This document shows, one piece after another, positions 1 through 5,518 of a stretch of DNA of 7,269 nucleotides. The DNA lies in contig ONTY01000059.1 in the NCBI GenBank assembly GCA_900320815.1, positions 1-7,269 of the forward strand, read 5' to 3'. The stretch is from an uncultured Pseudomonadota bacterium (lineage in GTDB: Bacteria; Pseudomonadota; Gammaproteobacteria; Burkholderiales; Burkholderiaceae_C). A program made the position numbers and the translations under genes. The stretch's first letter is position 1; the number at the start of each line of letters is the position of its first letter. The notes under the pieces were generated by a model that saw only the letters and a program-made list of their open reading frames with translations, was not told the origin of the DNA and did not search any database.

Positions 1-1971
1 GATGGCGCTGCCACCATGGACTGGATGGAGCAGGAGCAGGAACGCGGCATCACCATCACCTCGGCGGCCACGACGTGCTTCTGGCGCGGCATGGACATGA
101 GCTATCCGCAGCACCGTCTGAACATCATTGACACCCCGGGTCACGTGGACTTCACCATTGAGGTGGAACGCTCCATGCGCGTGCTCGACGGCGCGTGCAT
201 GGTGTATTGCGCCGTGGGCGGCGTGCAGCCGCAGTCGGAAACCGTCTGGCGTCAGGCCAATAAATACAAGGTGCCGCGCCTGGCCTTTGTGAACAAGATG
301 GACCGCACCGGCGCCAATTTTTTCAAGGTCGTCGAACAAATCAAGACGCGCCTGAAAGGAAATCCCGTACCCATCGTCATTCCGATTGGTGCGGAAGATA
401 CCTTCAAAGGCGTCGTCGATTTGGTGCGCATGAAAGCCATTATCTGGGACGAAGCCAGCCAGGGCATGAAGTTTGAATATCAGGATGTTCCCGCTGACTT
501 GCTGGATACTGCCAAGGAATGGCGCGAGAAACTGGTAGAAACCGCTGCCGAAGCCAGCGAAGAATTGATGAACAAGTACCTGGAAGAGGGCGACTTGTCC
601 ATCGAAGAAATCAAAAAAGGTTTGCGTTTGCGCACCATTGCCACTGAAATCCAGCCCATGCTCTGCGGCACCGCTTTCAAGAACAAGGGCGTGCAGTGTA
701 TGCTGGATGCAGTGATTGATTATCTGCCTTCGCCTGTGGATATTCCCCCGGTGGCCGGCACCGACGACAACGAAAAAGAAACCAGCCGCAAGTCTGATGA
801 CGGCGAAAAATTCTCCGCGCTGGCGTTCAAGCTGATGACGGACCCCTTTGTCGGGCAACTGACTTTTGTGCGCGTGTATTCCGGCGTGCTGAAAAAGGGC
901 GACACGGTACTCAACACCGTCAAGGGCAAAAAAGAGCGCATTGGCCGCATCGTGCAGATGCACGCCAATGAGCGCGCCGAAATTGACGAAATCATCGCCG
1001 GCGATATTGCCGCGTGCGTGGGGCTGAAAGAAGTCACCACTGGCGAAACTCTGGCTGACCCTAGCGCCCCCATTGTTCTGGAGCGTATGGTGTTTCCGGA
1101 GCCCGTGATTGCCCAAGCAGTGGAGCCGAAGTCCAAGGCCGACCAGGAAAAAATGGGTATCGCGCTCTCGCGCCTGGCTGCCGAAGACCCGTCGTTCCGC
1201 GTGCGCACCGACGAAGAATCAGGGCAGACCATCATCGCTGGCATGGGCGAGCTGCACCTGGAAATCCTGGTGGACCGCATGCGCCGCGAGTTCAACGTGG
1301 AAGCCAACGTGGGCAAGCCACAAGTGGCCTACCGCGAAACCATTCGCAAATCTGCTGCGGACGTGGAAGGTAAGTTTGTGCGCCAGTCCGGTGGCAAGGG
1401 GCAGTATGGGCACGTCGTGTTCACCATTGAACCCAACGAAGCGGGCAAGGGCTTTGAATTCGTTGACGAAATCAAGGGTGGTGTGGTGCCGCGTGAATAC
1501 ATCCCGGCGGTGCAAAAAGGCGTGGAAGAAGCCATGACCAGCGGCGTGCTTGCGGGTTATCCCGTGGTGGACGTGCGCGTGCGCCTCACGTTCGGCTCGT
1601 ACCACGAGGTTGACTCCTCGGAACAGGCGTTCAAGATGGCCGCCATCTTCGGCTTCAAGGAAGCGGCACGCCGTGCCAACCCCGTCATTTTGGAACCCAT
1701 GATGGCCGTGGAAGTGGAAACGCCCGAGGAATACGCCGGCACTGTGATGGGCGACCTTTCCAGCCGCCGTGGCATGGTGCAGGGCATGGAAGACATGGTG
1801 GGCGGCGGCAAGGCCATCAAGGCCGAAGTGCCGCTTTCGCAAATGTTTGGCTATGCCACTGAGTTGCGCTCCATGACGCAAGGACGCGCCAACTACACGA
1901 TGGAGTTCAAGCACTACTCCGAAGCGCCCAAGAACGTGGCCGACGCCATCATTGCAGCGCGTGCCAAGTAA
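1..1971 (+). CDS. fusA: Translation elongation factor G (EF-G), 5' partial
   Basis: EF-G is the cytoplasmic GTPase that drives tRNA-mRNA translocation on the ribosome and, with RRF, ribosome recycling. The reading frame is open from base 1 ([13 protein letters not shown]...), so the gene enters from outside the window; the ATG at 16 is internal. 656 codons are present. Against the 704-aa E. coli protein, about 44 N-terminal residues are missing, including the P-loop. Visible G-domain motifs are RGITI of switch I (43-57), DTPGH (130-144), NKMD (292-303) and the G5-like GTAFK (667-681). Domain II begins with [14 protein letters not shown]. Domain IV carries GSYHEVDSS, whose His (1603-1605) corresponds to the E. 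coli tip histidine important for translocation. The C-terminal domain V ends in AIIAARAK and TAA. No frameshift is seen. rpsL and rpsG would be expected upstream. An intrinsic terminator follows the stop by about 40 bp. Confidence 0.98.
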   Translation, partial: DGAATMDWMEQEQERGITITSAATTCFWRGMDMSYPQHRLNIIDTPGHVDFTIEVERSMRVLDGACMVYCAVGGVQPQSETVWRQANKYKVPRLAFVNKMDRTGANFFKVVEQIKTRLKGNPVPIVIPIGAEDTFKGVVDLVRMKAIIWDEASQGMKFEYQDVPADLLDTAKEWREKLVETAAEASEELMNKYLEEGDLSIEEIKKGLRLRTIATEIQPMLCGTAFKNKGVQCMLDAVIDYLPSPVDIPPVAGTDDNEKETSRKSDDGEKFSALAFKLMTDPFVGQLTFVRVYSGVLKKGDTVLNTVKGKKERIGRIVQMHANERAEIDEIIAGDIAACVGLKEVTTGETLADPSAPIVLERMVFPEPVIAQAVEPKSKADQEKMGIALSRLAAEDPSFRVRTDEESGQTIIAGMGELHLEILVDRMRREFNVEANVGKPQVAYRETIRKSAADVEGKFVRQSGGKGQYGHVVFTIEPNEAGKGFEFVDEIKGGVVPREYIPAVQKGVEEAMTSGVLAGYPVVDVRVRLTFGSYHEVDSSEQAFKMAAIFGFKEAARRANPVILEPMMAVEVETPEEYAGTVMGDLSSRRGMVQGMEDMVGGGKAIKAEVPLSQMFGYATELRSMTQGRANYTMEFKHYSEAPKNVADAIIAARAK

Positions 1972-2012
1972 GCTGGCAAGACGGGTAGAAAAAACCGTTT
2001 TTGAAATCAAGG

Positions 2013-2055
2013 TAGCTGCATGCCTGCATGTTATGCGGGCATGCAGCTATTTTTT
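2013..2055 (+). terminator. Intrinsic terminator after fusA
   Basis: A 17-bp stem (2013-2029 with 2033-2049) closes on a GTT loop. The only departure from Watson-Crick pairing is one G-T (G·U) wobble. Six T's follow directly (2050-2055). This is the canonical form of a Rho-independent terminator on the + strand. The opposite strand has no T-run after its stem, so it should act in one direction. It implies that most str-operon transcripts end after fusA and that tuf needs its own promoter, unless read-through is substantial. The outer arms TAGCTGC/GCAGCTA resemble, from memory, an intergenic repeat common in Comamonadaceae; I could not check this. Confidence 0.88.
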
Positions 2056-2060
2056 GAAGA

Positions 2061-2078
2061 GCATGAGGCTGCTCATGC
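2061..2078 (+). repeat. Small inverted repeat downstream of the terminator
   Basis: GCATGAG (2061-2067) and CTCATGC (2072-2078) form a perfect 7-bp inverted repeat with a 4-nt GCTG loop, starting five bases after the terminator T-run. No T-run follows it. It could be a transcript-end processing or stabilising structure, part of a larger repeat together with the terminator, or chance. No function is assigned. Confidence 0.45.
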
Positions 2079-2140
2079 GGTCTGCGATTCAGGGCGCGCA
2101 TGGTGCCCGTGCTCTGCGGAACACGCACCTGAGTGCAGGC

Positions 2141-2181
2141 TGAAAATCAGTTCACGGGAATTTGTTCATTGTTGAAAATCA
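2141..2181. repeat. Pair of palindromic TGAAAATCA elements upstream of tuf
   Basis: The 9-mer TGAAAATCA occurs at 2141-2149 and 2173-2181, 32 bp apart start to start, close to three helical turns. Each sits in a longer inverted repeat: CTGA-AAA-TCAG at 2140-2150 and GTTGA-AAA-TCAAC at 2171-2183. A related TTGA-AA-TCAA lies at 2001-2010, before the terminator. Same-face spacing would suit a protein-binding pair, but the elements are short and AT-rich and could be coincidental. Confidence 0.4.
2151..2179 (+). promoter_or_regulatory. Weak candidate sigma-70 promoter for tuf
   Basis: A promoter for tuf is expected because a strong terminator separates it from fusA. The best match I find is TTCACG (2151-2156), a 17-bp spacer, then GAAAAT (2174-2179), with 4 of 6 consensus bases in each hexamer. 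The -10 overlaps the second TGAAAATCA palindrome. The match is poor for a gene expected to be among the most highly expressed. The true start could lie elsewhere in 2056-2190, or depend on read-through. Confidence 0.25.
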
Positions 2182-2193
2182 ACTTTTTGGAAA

Positions 2194-2199
2194 AAGGAA
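2194..2199 (+). promoter_or_regulatory. tuf ribosome binding site
   Basis: AAGGAA lies 6 nt before the ATG at 2206 and fixes the tuf start. The A/G stretch containing it (AAAAAG, 2191-2196) is complementary to CTTTTT at 2183-2188, so a weak A-U hairpin could partly cover the site. Confidence 0.8.
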
Positions 2200-2205
2200 A
2201 GCCAT

Positions 2206-3396
2206 ATGGCAAAAGAGAAATTTGAGCGGACGAAACCGCACGTGAACGTCGGCACGATTGGCCACGTTGACCACGGCAAAACCACGCTGACGGCGGCCAT
2301 CACCACCGTGCTCAGCCAGAAGTTTGGCGGGCAAGCCAAGGCGTATGACCAGATTGACGCGGCTCCCGAAGAAAAAGCGCGCGGCATCACCATCAACACC
2401 GCGCACGTTGAATATGAAACCGCCAACCGCCACTACGCGCACGTGGACTGCCCCGGCCACGCCGACTATGTGAAGAACATGATTACCGGCGCGGCGCAAA
2501 TGGACGGCGCCATTCTGGTTGTCTCCGCTGCCGACGGCCCCATGCCGCAGACGCGCGAACACATTCTTTTGAGCCGTCAGGTGGGCGTGCCCTACATCCT
2601 TGTCTACCTGAACAAGGCCGACATGGTCGACGACGCCGAACTGCTCGAACTCGTTGAAATGGAAGTGCGCGAGTTGCTGACCAAATACGAGTTCCCCGGC
2701 GACGACACTCCCATCGTCACTGGCAGCGCCAAGCTGGCGCTGGAAGGCGACAAAGGTGAAATGGGCGAGCAGTCCATCATCAAACTCGTTGACGAGATGG
2801 ATCGCTACATTCCCGATCCAGAGCGTGCTGTTGAAGGCACCTTCCTGATGCCCGTGGAAGACGTGTTCTCAATTTCTGGCCGTGGCACCGTGGTGACAGG
2901 CCGTGTGGAACGCGGCGTCGTCAAGGTTGGCGAAGAAGTGGAAATCGTCGGCATTCGCGCCACACAGAAAACGACTGTGACCGGCGTGGAAATGTTCCGC
3001 AAGCTGCTTGACCAGGGGCAGGCTGGCGACAACATCGGCGTGCTGCTGCGCGGCACCAAGCGCGAAGAAGTTGAACGCGGTCAGGTGCTGGCCAAACCCG
3101 GCACCATCACCCCGCACACGCACTTTAGCGGCGAGGTCTACGTGCTGAGCAAAGAGGAAGGTGGCCGCCACACCCCCTTCTTCAACAACTACCGTCCGCA
3201 GTTCTACTTCCGCACCACAGACGTCACAGGTGCCATTGAACTGCCCGAAGGCAAGGAAATGGTCATGCCTGGCGACAACGTCACCATCACGGTGAAGCTC
3301 ATTGCCCCCATCGCCATGGAAGAAGGGTTGCGCTTTGCCATCCGCGAAGGCGGCCACACCGTGGGCGCTGGCGTGGTCTCAAAAATCATTGAGTAA
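2206..3396 (+). CDS. tuf: Translation elongation factor Tu (EF-Tu)
   Basis: EF-Tu is the cytoplasmic GTPase that delivers aminoacyl-tRNA to the ribosomal A site. The product has 396 aa, the usual betaproteobacterial length (E. coli has 394). The G domain (about 1-200) shows GHVDHGKT (19-26), RGITI (59-63), DCPGH (81-85), NKAD (136-139) and SAK (174-176). Barrel domain II (about 210-305) contains [13 protein letters not shown], and domain III contains [18 protein letters not shown]. The start is supported by AAGGAA 6 nt upstream and by the [15 protein letters not shown]-terminus. Three positions differ from E. coli: Ala138 and Val258 replace cysteines, leaving Cys82 as the only cysteine, and His384 replaces the Arg of GGRTVGAG. 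Betaproteobacteria usually carry a second tuf near secE-nusG, which is outside this window. The stop overlaps the rpsJ Shine-Dalgarno sequence. Confidence 0.98.
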   Translation: MAKEKFERTKPHVNVGTIGHVDHGKTTLTAAITTVLSQKFGGQAKAYDQIDAAPEEKARGITINTAHVEYETANRHYAHVDCPGHADYVKNMITGAAQMDGAILVVSAADGPMPQTREHILLSRQVGVPYILVYLNKADMVDDAELLELVEMEVRELLTKYEFPGDDTPIVTGSAKLALEGDKGEMGEQSIIKLVDEMDRYIPDPERAVEGTFLMPVEDVFSISGRGTVVTGRVERGVVKVGEEVEIVGIRATQKTTVTGVEMFRKLLDQGQAGDNIGVLLRGTKREEVERGQVLAKPGTITPHTHFSGEVYVLSKEEGGRHTPFFNNYRPQFYFRTTDVTGAIELPEGKEMVMPGDNVTITVKLIAPIAMEEGLRFAIREGGHTVGAGVVSKIIE

Positions 3397-3407
3397 GGGG
3401 CGACGCA

Positions 3408-3719
3408 ATGGCCAATCAGAAAATCCGCATCCGCCTGAAAGCGTTTGATTACAAACTCATTGACCAGTCGGCGGCGCAAATCGTGGACACCGCCAAGCGC
3501 ACCGGCGCCGTGGTGCGCGGCCCAGTGCCGCTGCCCACGCGCATGAAGCGTTTTGACATCCTGCGCTCGCCGCACGTCAACAAGGCCAGTCGCGACCAGT
3601 TTGAAATTCGCACGCACCAGCGCCTGATGGACATCGTCGATCCCACGGACAAGACTGTGGACGCACTCATGAAGCTCGACCTGCCCGCCGGCGTAGAGGT
3701 GGAAATCAAGCTGCAGTAA
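3408..3719 (+). CDS. rpsJ: 30S ribosomal protein S10 (NusE)
   Basis: S10 is a protein of the 30S head. It also acts as NusE, binding NusB at boxA RNA and NusG to support antitermination and transcription-translation coupling. The product has 103 aa, identical in length to E. coli S10. Family landmarks are [14 protein letters not shown] near the start, the segment [13 protein letters not shown] (33-45), the SPHVNK loop (54-59), [10 protein letters not shown], and [19 protein letters not shown] at the end. AGGGG overlapping the tuf stop, about 7 nt before the ATG, serves as ribosome binding site. Only 11 bp separate it from tuf, so the two are probably co-transcribed. In E. coli rpsJ is instead the first gene of the S10 operon. 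Here it is separated from rplC by 166 bp containing a promoter, so S10 may be regulated with EF-Tu and not with L3 and L4. Confidence 0.98.
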   Translation: MANQKIRIRLKAFDYKLIDQSAAQIVDTAKRTGAVVRGPVPLPTRMKRFDILRSPHVNKASRDQFEIRTHQRLMDIVDPTDKTVDALMKLDLPAGVEVEIKLQ

Positions 3720-3726
3720 GGAGGGG
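3717..3726 (+). promoter_or_regulatory. Orphan Shine-Dalgarno sequence after rpsJ
   Basis: TAAGGAGGGG begins at the rpsJ stop codon and contains AAGGAGG, a full complement of the 16S anti-SD core. No ATG or GTG follows at usable spacing; the first possible start is a TTG at 3745, 18 nt away. It sits where the rplC ribosome binding site would be in a compact S10 operon. It may be the relic of an ancestral rpsJ-rplC junction, now separated from rplC by the promoter and leader. Confidence 0.6.
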
Positions 3727-3732
3727 CAGTAC

Positions 3733-3768
3733 GCGCCGCGCGCCTTGCCCACAGCGGGCGGGCGGCGC
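3733..3768. repeat. GC-rich inverted repeat around the -35 of the rplC promoter
   Basis: The arms 3733-3744 and 3757-3768 match at 11 of 12 positions, with one G-G mismatch. They enclose a 12-nt loop, TTGCCCACAGCG, that contains the -35 hexamer; the right arm abuts the -10. In the tuf-rpsJ transcript this would be a very stable hairpin 13 nt after the rpsJ stop, with no T-run after it. It could protect the 3' end of that mRNA, help termination, or be an operator. It could also simply reflect local GC bias. Confidence 0.55.
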
Positions 3769-3774
3769 TATAAT
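3745..3774 (+). promoter_or_regulatory. Sigma-70 promoter for the rplC operon
   Basis: TTGCCC (3745-3750, 4 of 6 to TTGACA), an 18-bp spacer and a perfect TATAAT (3769-3774) form a clear sigma-70 promoter. Transcription should start near 3781. The following bases CGCCAGC are GC-rich, the discriminator type known from stringently controlled ribosomal promoters, so ppGpp inhibition is plausible but inferred. It would drive rplC and the genes after it from their own start, separately from tuf-rpsJ. Confidence 0.75.
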
Positions 3775-3780
3775 CGCCAG

Positions 3781-3885
3781 CTTTTGCCCTGCCGCAAGGC
3801 AGGGTTTTCCAACCCTTCCCCGCCACTTGCAACGCGCTGACCAATTGCAGCCAGCGCGGGTGGGAGTCAAGGAGCAATACATCAG
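3781..3885 (+). promoter_or_regulatory. Candidate structured rplC leader RNA with alternative hairpins
   Basis: The predicted leader is about 105 nt. Hairpin A pairs CCCTGCC (3787-3793) with GGCAGGG (3798-3804) around a GCAA tetraloop and is followed by TTTT (3805-3808), like a short terminator. Alternative hairpin A' pairs 3798-3806 with 3811-3819, with core AGGGTT-TTCC-AACCCT, two further G-C pairs and one C-T mismatch. A and A' share strand 3798-3804 and cannot coexist. A third stem, CGCGCTG/CAGCGCG (3833-3839 with 3852-3858), may be extended by CCAC/GTGG (3823-3826 with 3860-3863); the rplC ribosome binding site follows it. This is the layout of an attenuator or autoregulatory r-protein leader. 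The obvious ligand candidate is L4, encoded second in the operon, which represses the E. coli S10 operon. That role is inference. Confidence 0.5.
3869..3874 (+). promoter_or_regulatory. rplC ribosome binding site
   Basis: AAGGAG lies 11 nt before the ATG at 3886, longer than the usual 5-9 nt. It still supports this start, because no other in-frame start with a better site exists and the N-terminus matches family members. The long spacing and the stem ending about 6 nt upstream leave room for translational control. Confidence 0.75.
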
Positions 3886-4563
3886 ATGAGTCAAAGCAAT
3901 CAATTGGGGTTGCTGGGGCGCAAGGTGGGCATGATGCGTCTGTTCGCCGATGATGGGAGCGCCGTTCCCGTCACCGTGCTGGACGTGTCCGACAACCGCG
4001 TCACCCAGGTCAAGACCCAGAGCAATGACGGCTACGTGGCCTTGCAGGTCACATTCGGCAAGCGGCGCGCTTCGCGCGTCACCAAGCCGCAGGCAGGACA
4101 CCTCGCCAAGGCGGGCGCCGAAGCCGGCGAAATCACGCGCGAGTTCCGCGTCACCGAAGAAGTGGCGGGCAAATACGCCCCTGGCGCCAAGCTGCCCGTG
4201 GCTGACATCTTCACCGCCGGCCAGAAAGTGGATGTGCAGGGCACTTCCATTGGCAAGGGCTACGCCGGCACCATCAAGCGCCACAACTTCGGCTCGCAGC
4301 GCGCCGCGCACGGCAACAGCCGCTCGCACAACGTGCCCGGCTCCATCGGCATGGCGCAGGATCCGGGACGGGTGTTTCCAGGCAAGAAAATGACCGGCCA
4401 CTTGGGCGACGAAACCGTGACGACACAAAACCTTTCCGTCGTGCGTGTTGACGAGGCGCGCCAGTTGCTGCTCATCAAAGGCGCCGTGCCCGGTGCGCGT
4501 GGCGGCTTTGTGTCCGTGCGTCCTGCTGTCAAAGCCCGCACAGCCAAGGGAGGGGATAAGTGA
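3886..4563 (+). CDS. rplC: 50S ribosomal protein L3
   Basis: L3 is an early-assembling large-subunit protein that binds 23S rRNA; its extension reaches towards the peptidyl transferase centre. The product has 225 aa against 209 in E. coli. The difference is a few extra N-terminal residues before [10 protein letters not shown] and a basic C-terminal tail, ARTAKGGDK, after the usual end near RPAVKA. Landmarks are [14 protein letters not shown] (64-77), the segment [13 protein letters not shown] (123-135), [14 protein letters not shown] (142-155) and [14 protein letters not shown]. Gln158, in MAQDPG, aligns with E. coli Gln150, the residue methylated by PrmB. It is the first gene of the compact rplC-rpsC block. 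It follows its own promoter and leader, and its TGA shares one base with the rplD ATG, which suggests translational coupling. Confidence 0.97.
   Translation: MSQSNQLGLLGRKVGMMRLFADDGSAVPVTVLDVSDNRVTQVKTQSNDGYVALQVTFGKRRASRVTKPQAGHLAKAGAEAGEITREFRVTEEVAGKYAPGAKLPVADIFTAGQKVDVQGTSIGKGYAGTIKRHNFGSQRAAHGNSRSHNVPGSIGMAQDPGRVFPGKKMTGHLGDETVTTQNLSVVRVDEARQLLLIKGAVPGARGGFVSVRPAVKARTAKGGDK
4546..4555 (+). promoter_or_regulatory. rplD ribosome binding site
   Basis: AAGGGAGGGG inside the end of rplC contains GGAGG (4549-4553), 9 nt before the ATG at 4563. That spacing, and family N-termini beginning with a single Met, favour the ATG over the GTG directly before it at 4560. Confidence 0.7.
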
Positions 4564-5183
4564 TGCAGATCGAACTCCTGAATGAACAAGGTCAAGCCGC
4601 TGCCAGCGTGGACGCGCCCGAAGCAGTTTTTGGCCGCGATTACAACGAAGCCTTGGTGCACCAGATTGTTGTGGCTTACCAGGCCAACGCACGCCAGGGC
4701 ACACGCGCACAAAAAGACCGCTCGCAAGTGCGCCACTCCACGCGCAAGCCTTTCCGCCAGAAAGGCACCGGCAACGCGCGCGCCGGCATGACCTCGTCTC
4801 CGCTTTGGCGCGGCGGCGGGCGCATCTTTCCGAACATGCCCGACGAGAACTTCAGCCAGAAAGTCAACAAGAAGATGTACCGCGCCGGTATGGCGTCCAT
4901 CCTTTCGCAACTGGTGCGTGAAGGCAGGTTGGCTGCCGTCGAATCCATGAAGGTGGACTCGCCCAAGACCAGGCAGCTTGCCGCCCGTTTCAAGGCCATG
5001 AAGCTCGACTCCGTGCTCGTGATTGCCGACGAAGTGGATGAAAACCTGTATCTGGCTTCGCGCAACCTCGGCAACGTGCTGGTCATTGAGCCGCGCTACG
5101 CCGACCCCGTCTCGTTGCTGCGCTACAAAAAGGTGCTGCTCACCAGAGGCGCTATTGACAAGCTCAAGGAGATGTTTGCATGA
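4563..5183 (+). CDS. rplD: 50S ribosomal protein L4
   Basis: L4 is a primary 23S rRNA binder. Its long loop helps form the constriction of the peptide exit tunnel; in E. coli it also represses its own operon. The product has 206 aa from the ATG at 4563; starting at the in-frame GTG at 4560 would add one residue. Landmarks are [20 protein letters not shown] (23-42), [11 protein letters not shown] (43-53) and the tunnel loop [14 protein letters not shown] (62-75). Lys67 aligns with E. coli Lys63, a site of erythromycin resistance mutations, and is wild type. [10 protein letters not shown] and the C-terminal [13 protein letters not shown] also match the family. The start overlaps the rplC stop as TGATG, and the stop overlaps the rplW start as ATGA. 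If any operon product controls the leader at 3781-3885, L4 is the first candidate by analogy with E. coli. Confidence 0.97.
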   Translation: MQIELLNEQGQAAASVDAPEAVFGRDYNEALVHQIVVAYQANARQGTRAQKDRSQVRHSTRKPFRQKGTGNARAGMTSSPLWRGGGRIFPNMPDENFSQKVNKKMYRAGMASILSQLVREGRLAAVESMKVDSPKTRQLAARFKAMKLDSVLVIADEVDENLYLASRNLGNVLVIEPRYADPVSLLRYKKVLLTRGAIDKLKEMFA

Positions 5184-5515
5184 GCCGCATCAACCCCAGT
5201 CCGAGTGAGCGCAATTTCGACGAAGCGCGCCTGCTTCAGGTGCTCGTTGCTCCCATCATTTCGGAAAAAGCCACGATGGCTGCCGAAAAAACCAACGCTG
5301 TCACCTTCAAAGTGCTGCGCGACGCCACCAAGCCTGAAATCAAGGCCGCTGTAGAGCGCCTTTTTGGCGTGCGCGTGCGCGGCGTATCTGTCCTCAATAT
5401 CAAAGGCAAGCGCAAGCGTTTTGGCCGCACCTTTGGCCGGCGCGACCACGTGCGCAAAGCCTACGTCCTGCTTGAAGAAGGGCAAGAGCTGAACCTGTCC
5501 GGGGAGGCCGCATAA
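5180..5515 (+). CDS. rplW: 50S ribosomal protein L23
   Basis: L23 sits beside the exit tunnel and is the docking site for trigger factor and for SRP. The product has 111 aa against 100 in E. coli. The extra length is an N-terminal segment, [13 protein letters not shown], before the conserved [18 protein letters not shown]. Glu29, in ISEK, aligns with E. coli Glu18, the trigger-factor contact. [17 protein letters not shown] (48-64), a basic loop [14 protein letters not shown] (75-88) and [13 protein letters not shown] complete the fold. AAGGAG at 5166-5171, 8 nt before the ATG, and the 4-nt ATGA overlap with rplD support this start. No later ATG lies between it and the conserved region. The role of the extra N-terminus is unknown. 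Confidence 0.97.
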   Translation: MSRINPSPSERNFDEARLLQVLVAPIISEKATMAAEKTNAVTFKVLRDATKPEIKAAVERLFGVRVRGVSVLNIKGKRKRFGRTFGRRDHVRKAYVLLEEGQELNLSGEAA

Positions 5516-5518
5516 ATC

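Noticed and set aside
1986..2005. Short ACGG/CCGT hairpin with T's before the main terminator
   Set aside because: A 4-bp stem with a 10-nt loop is too weak to stand beside the 17-bp terminator that follows.
1219..2010. 263-codon minus-strand frame opposite the 3' half of fusA
   Set aside because: It is very His-rich, a mirror of GTG/CAC-type codons in fusA. It has no family resemblance.
1952..2143. 63-codon plus-strand frame spanning the fusA end and the gap
   Set aside because: It starts inside fusA, has no convincing ribosome binding site and reads straight through the terminator stem.
3745..3840. Possible TTG-started leader peptide after the orphan Shine-Dalgarno sequence (31 codons, ending TGA 3838-3840)
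   Set aside because: The spacing from the SD is about 18 nt, the TTG is itself the -35 hexamer, and the frame begins upstream of the predicted transcription start, so the rplC transcript would not contain it.
4560..4562. GTG as the rplD start
   Set aside because: It is in frame and would add only one residue. The adjacent ATG at 4563 has suitable SD spacing and matches family N-termini, which have a single Met.
3706..4710. 334-codon minus-strand frame opposite the rpsJ-rplC gap, rplC and the start of rplD
   Set aside because: It has low-complexity composition and no domain, and it covers the promoter, leader and conserved rplC on the other strand.
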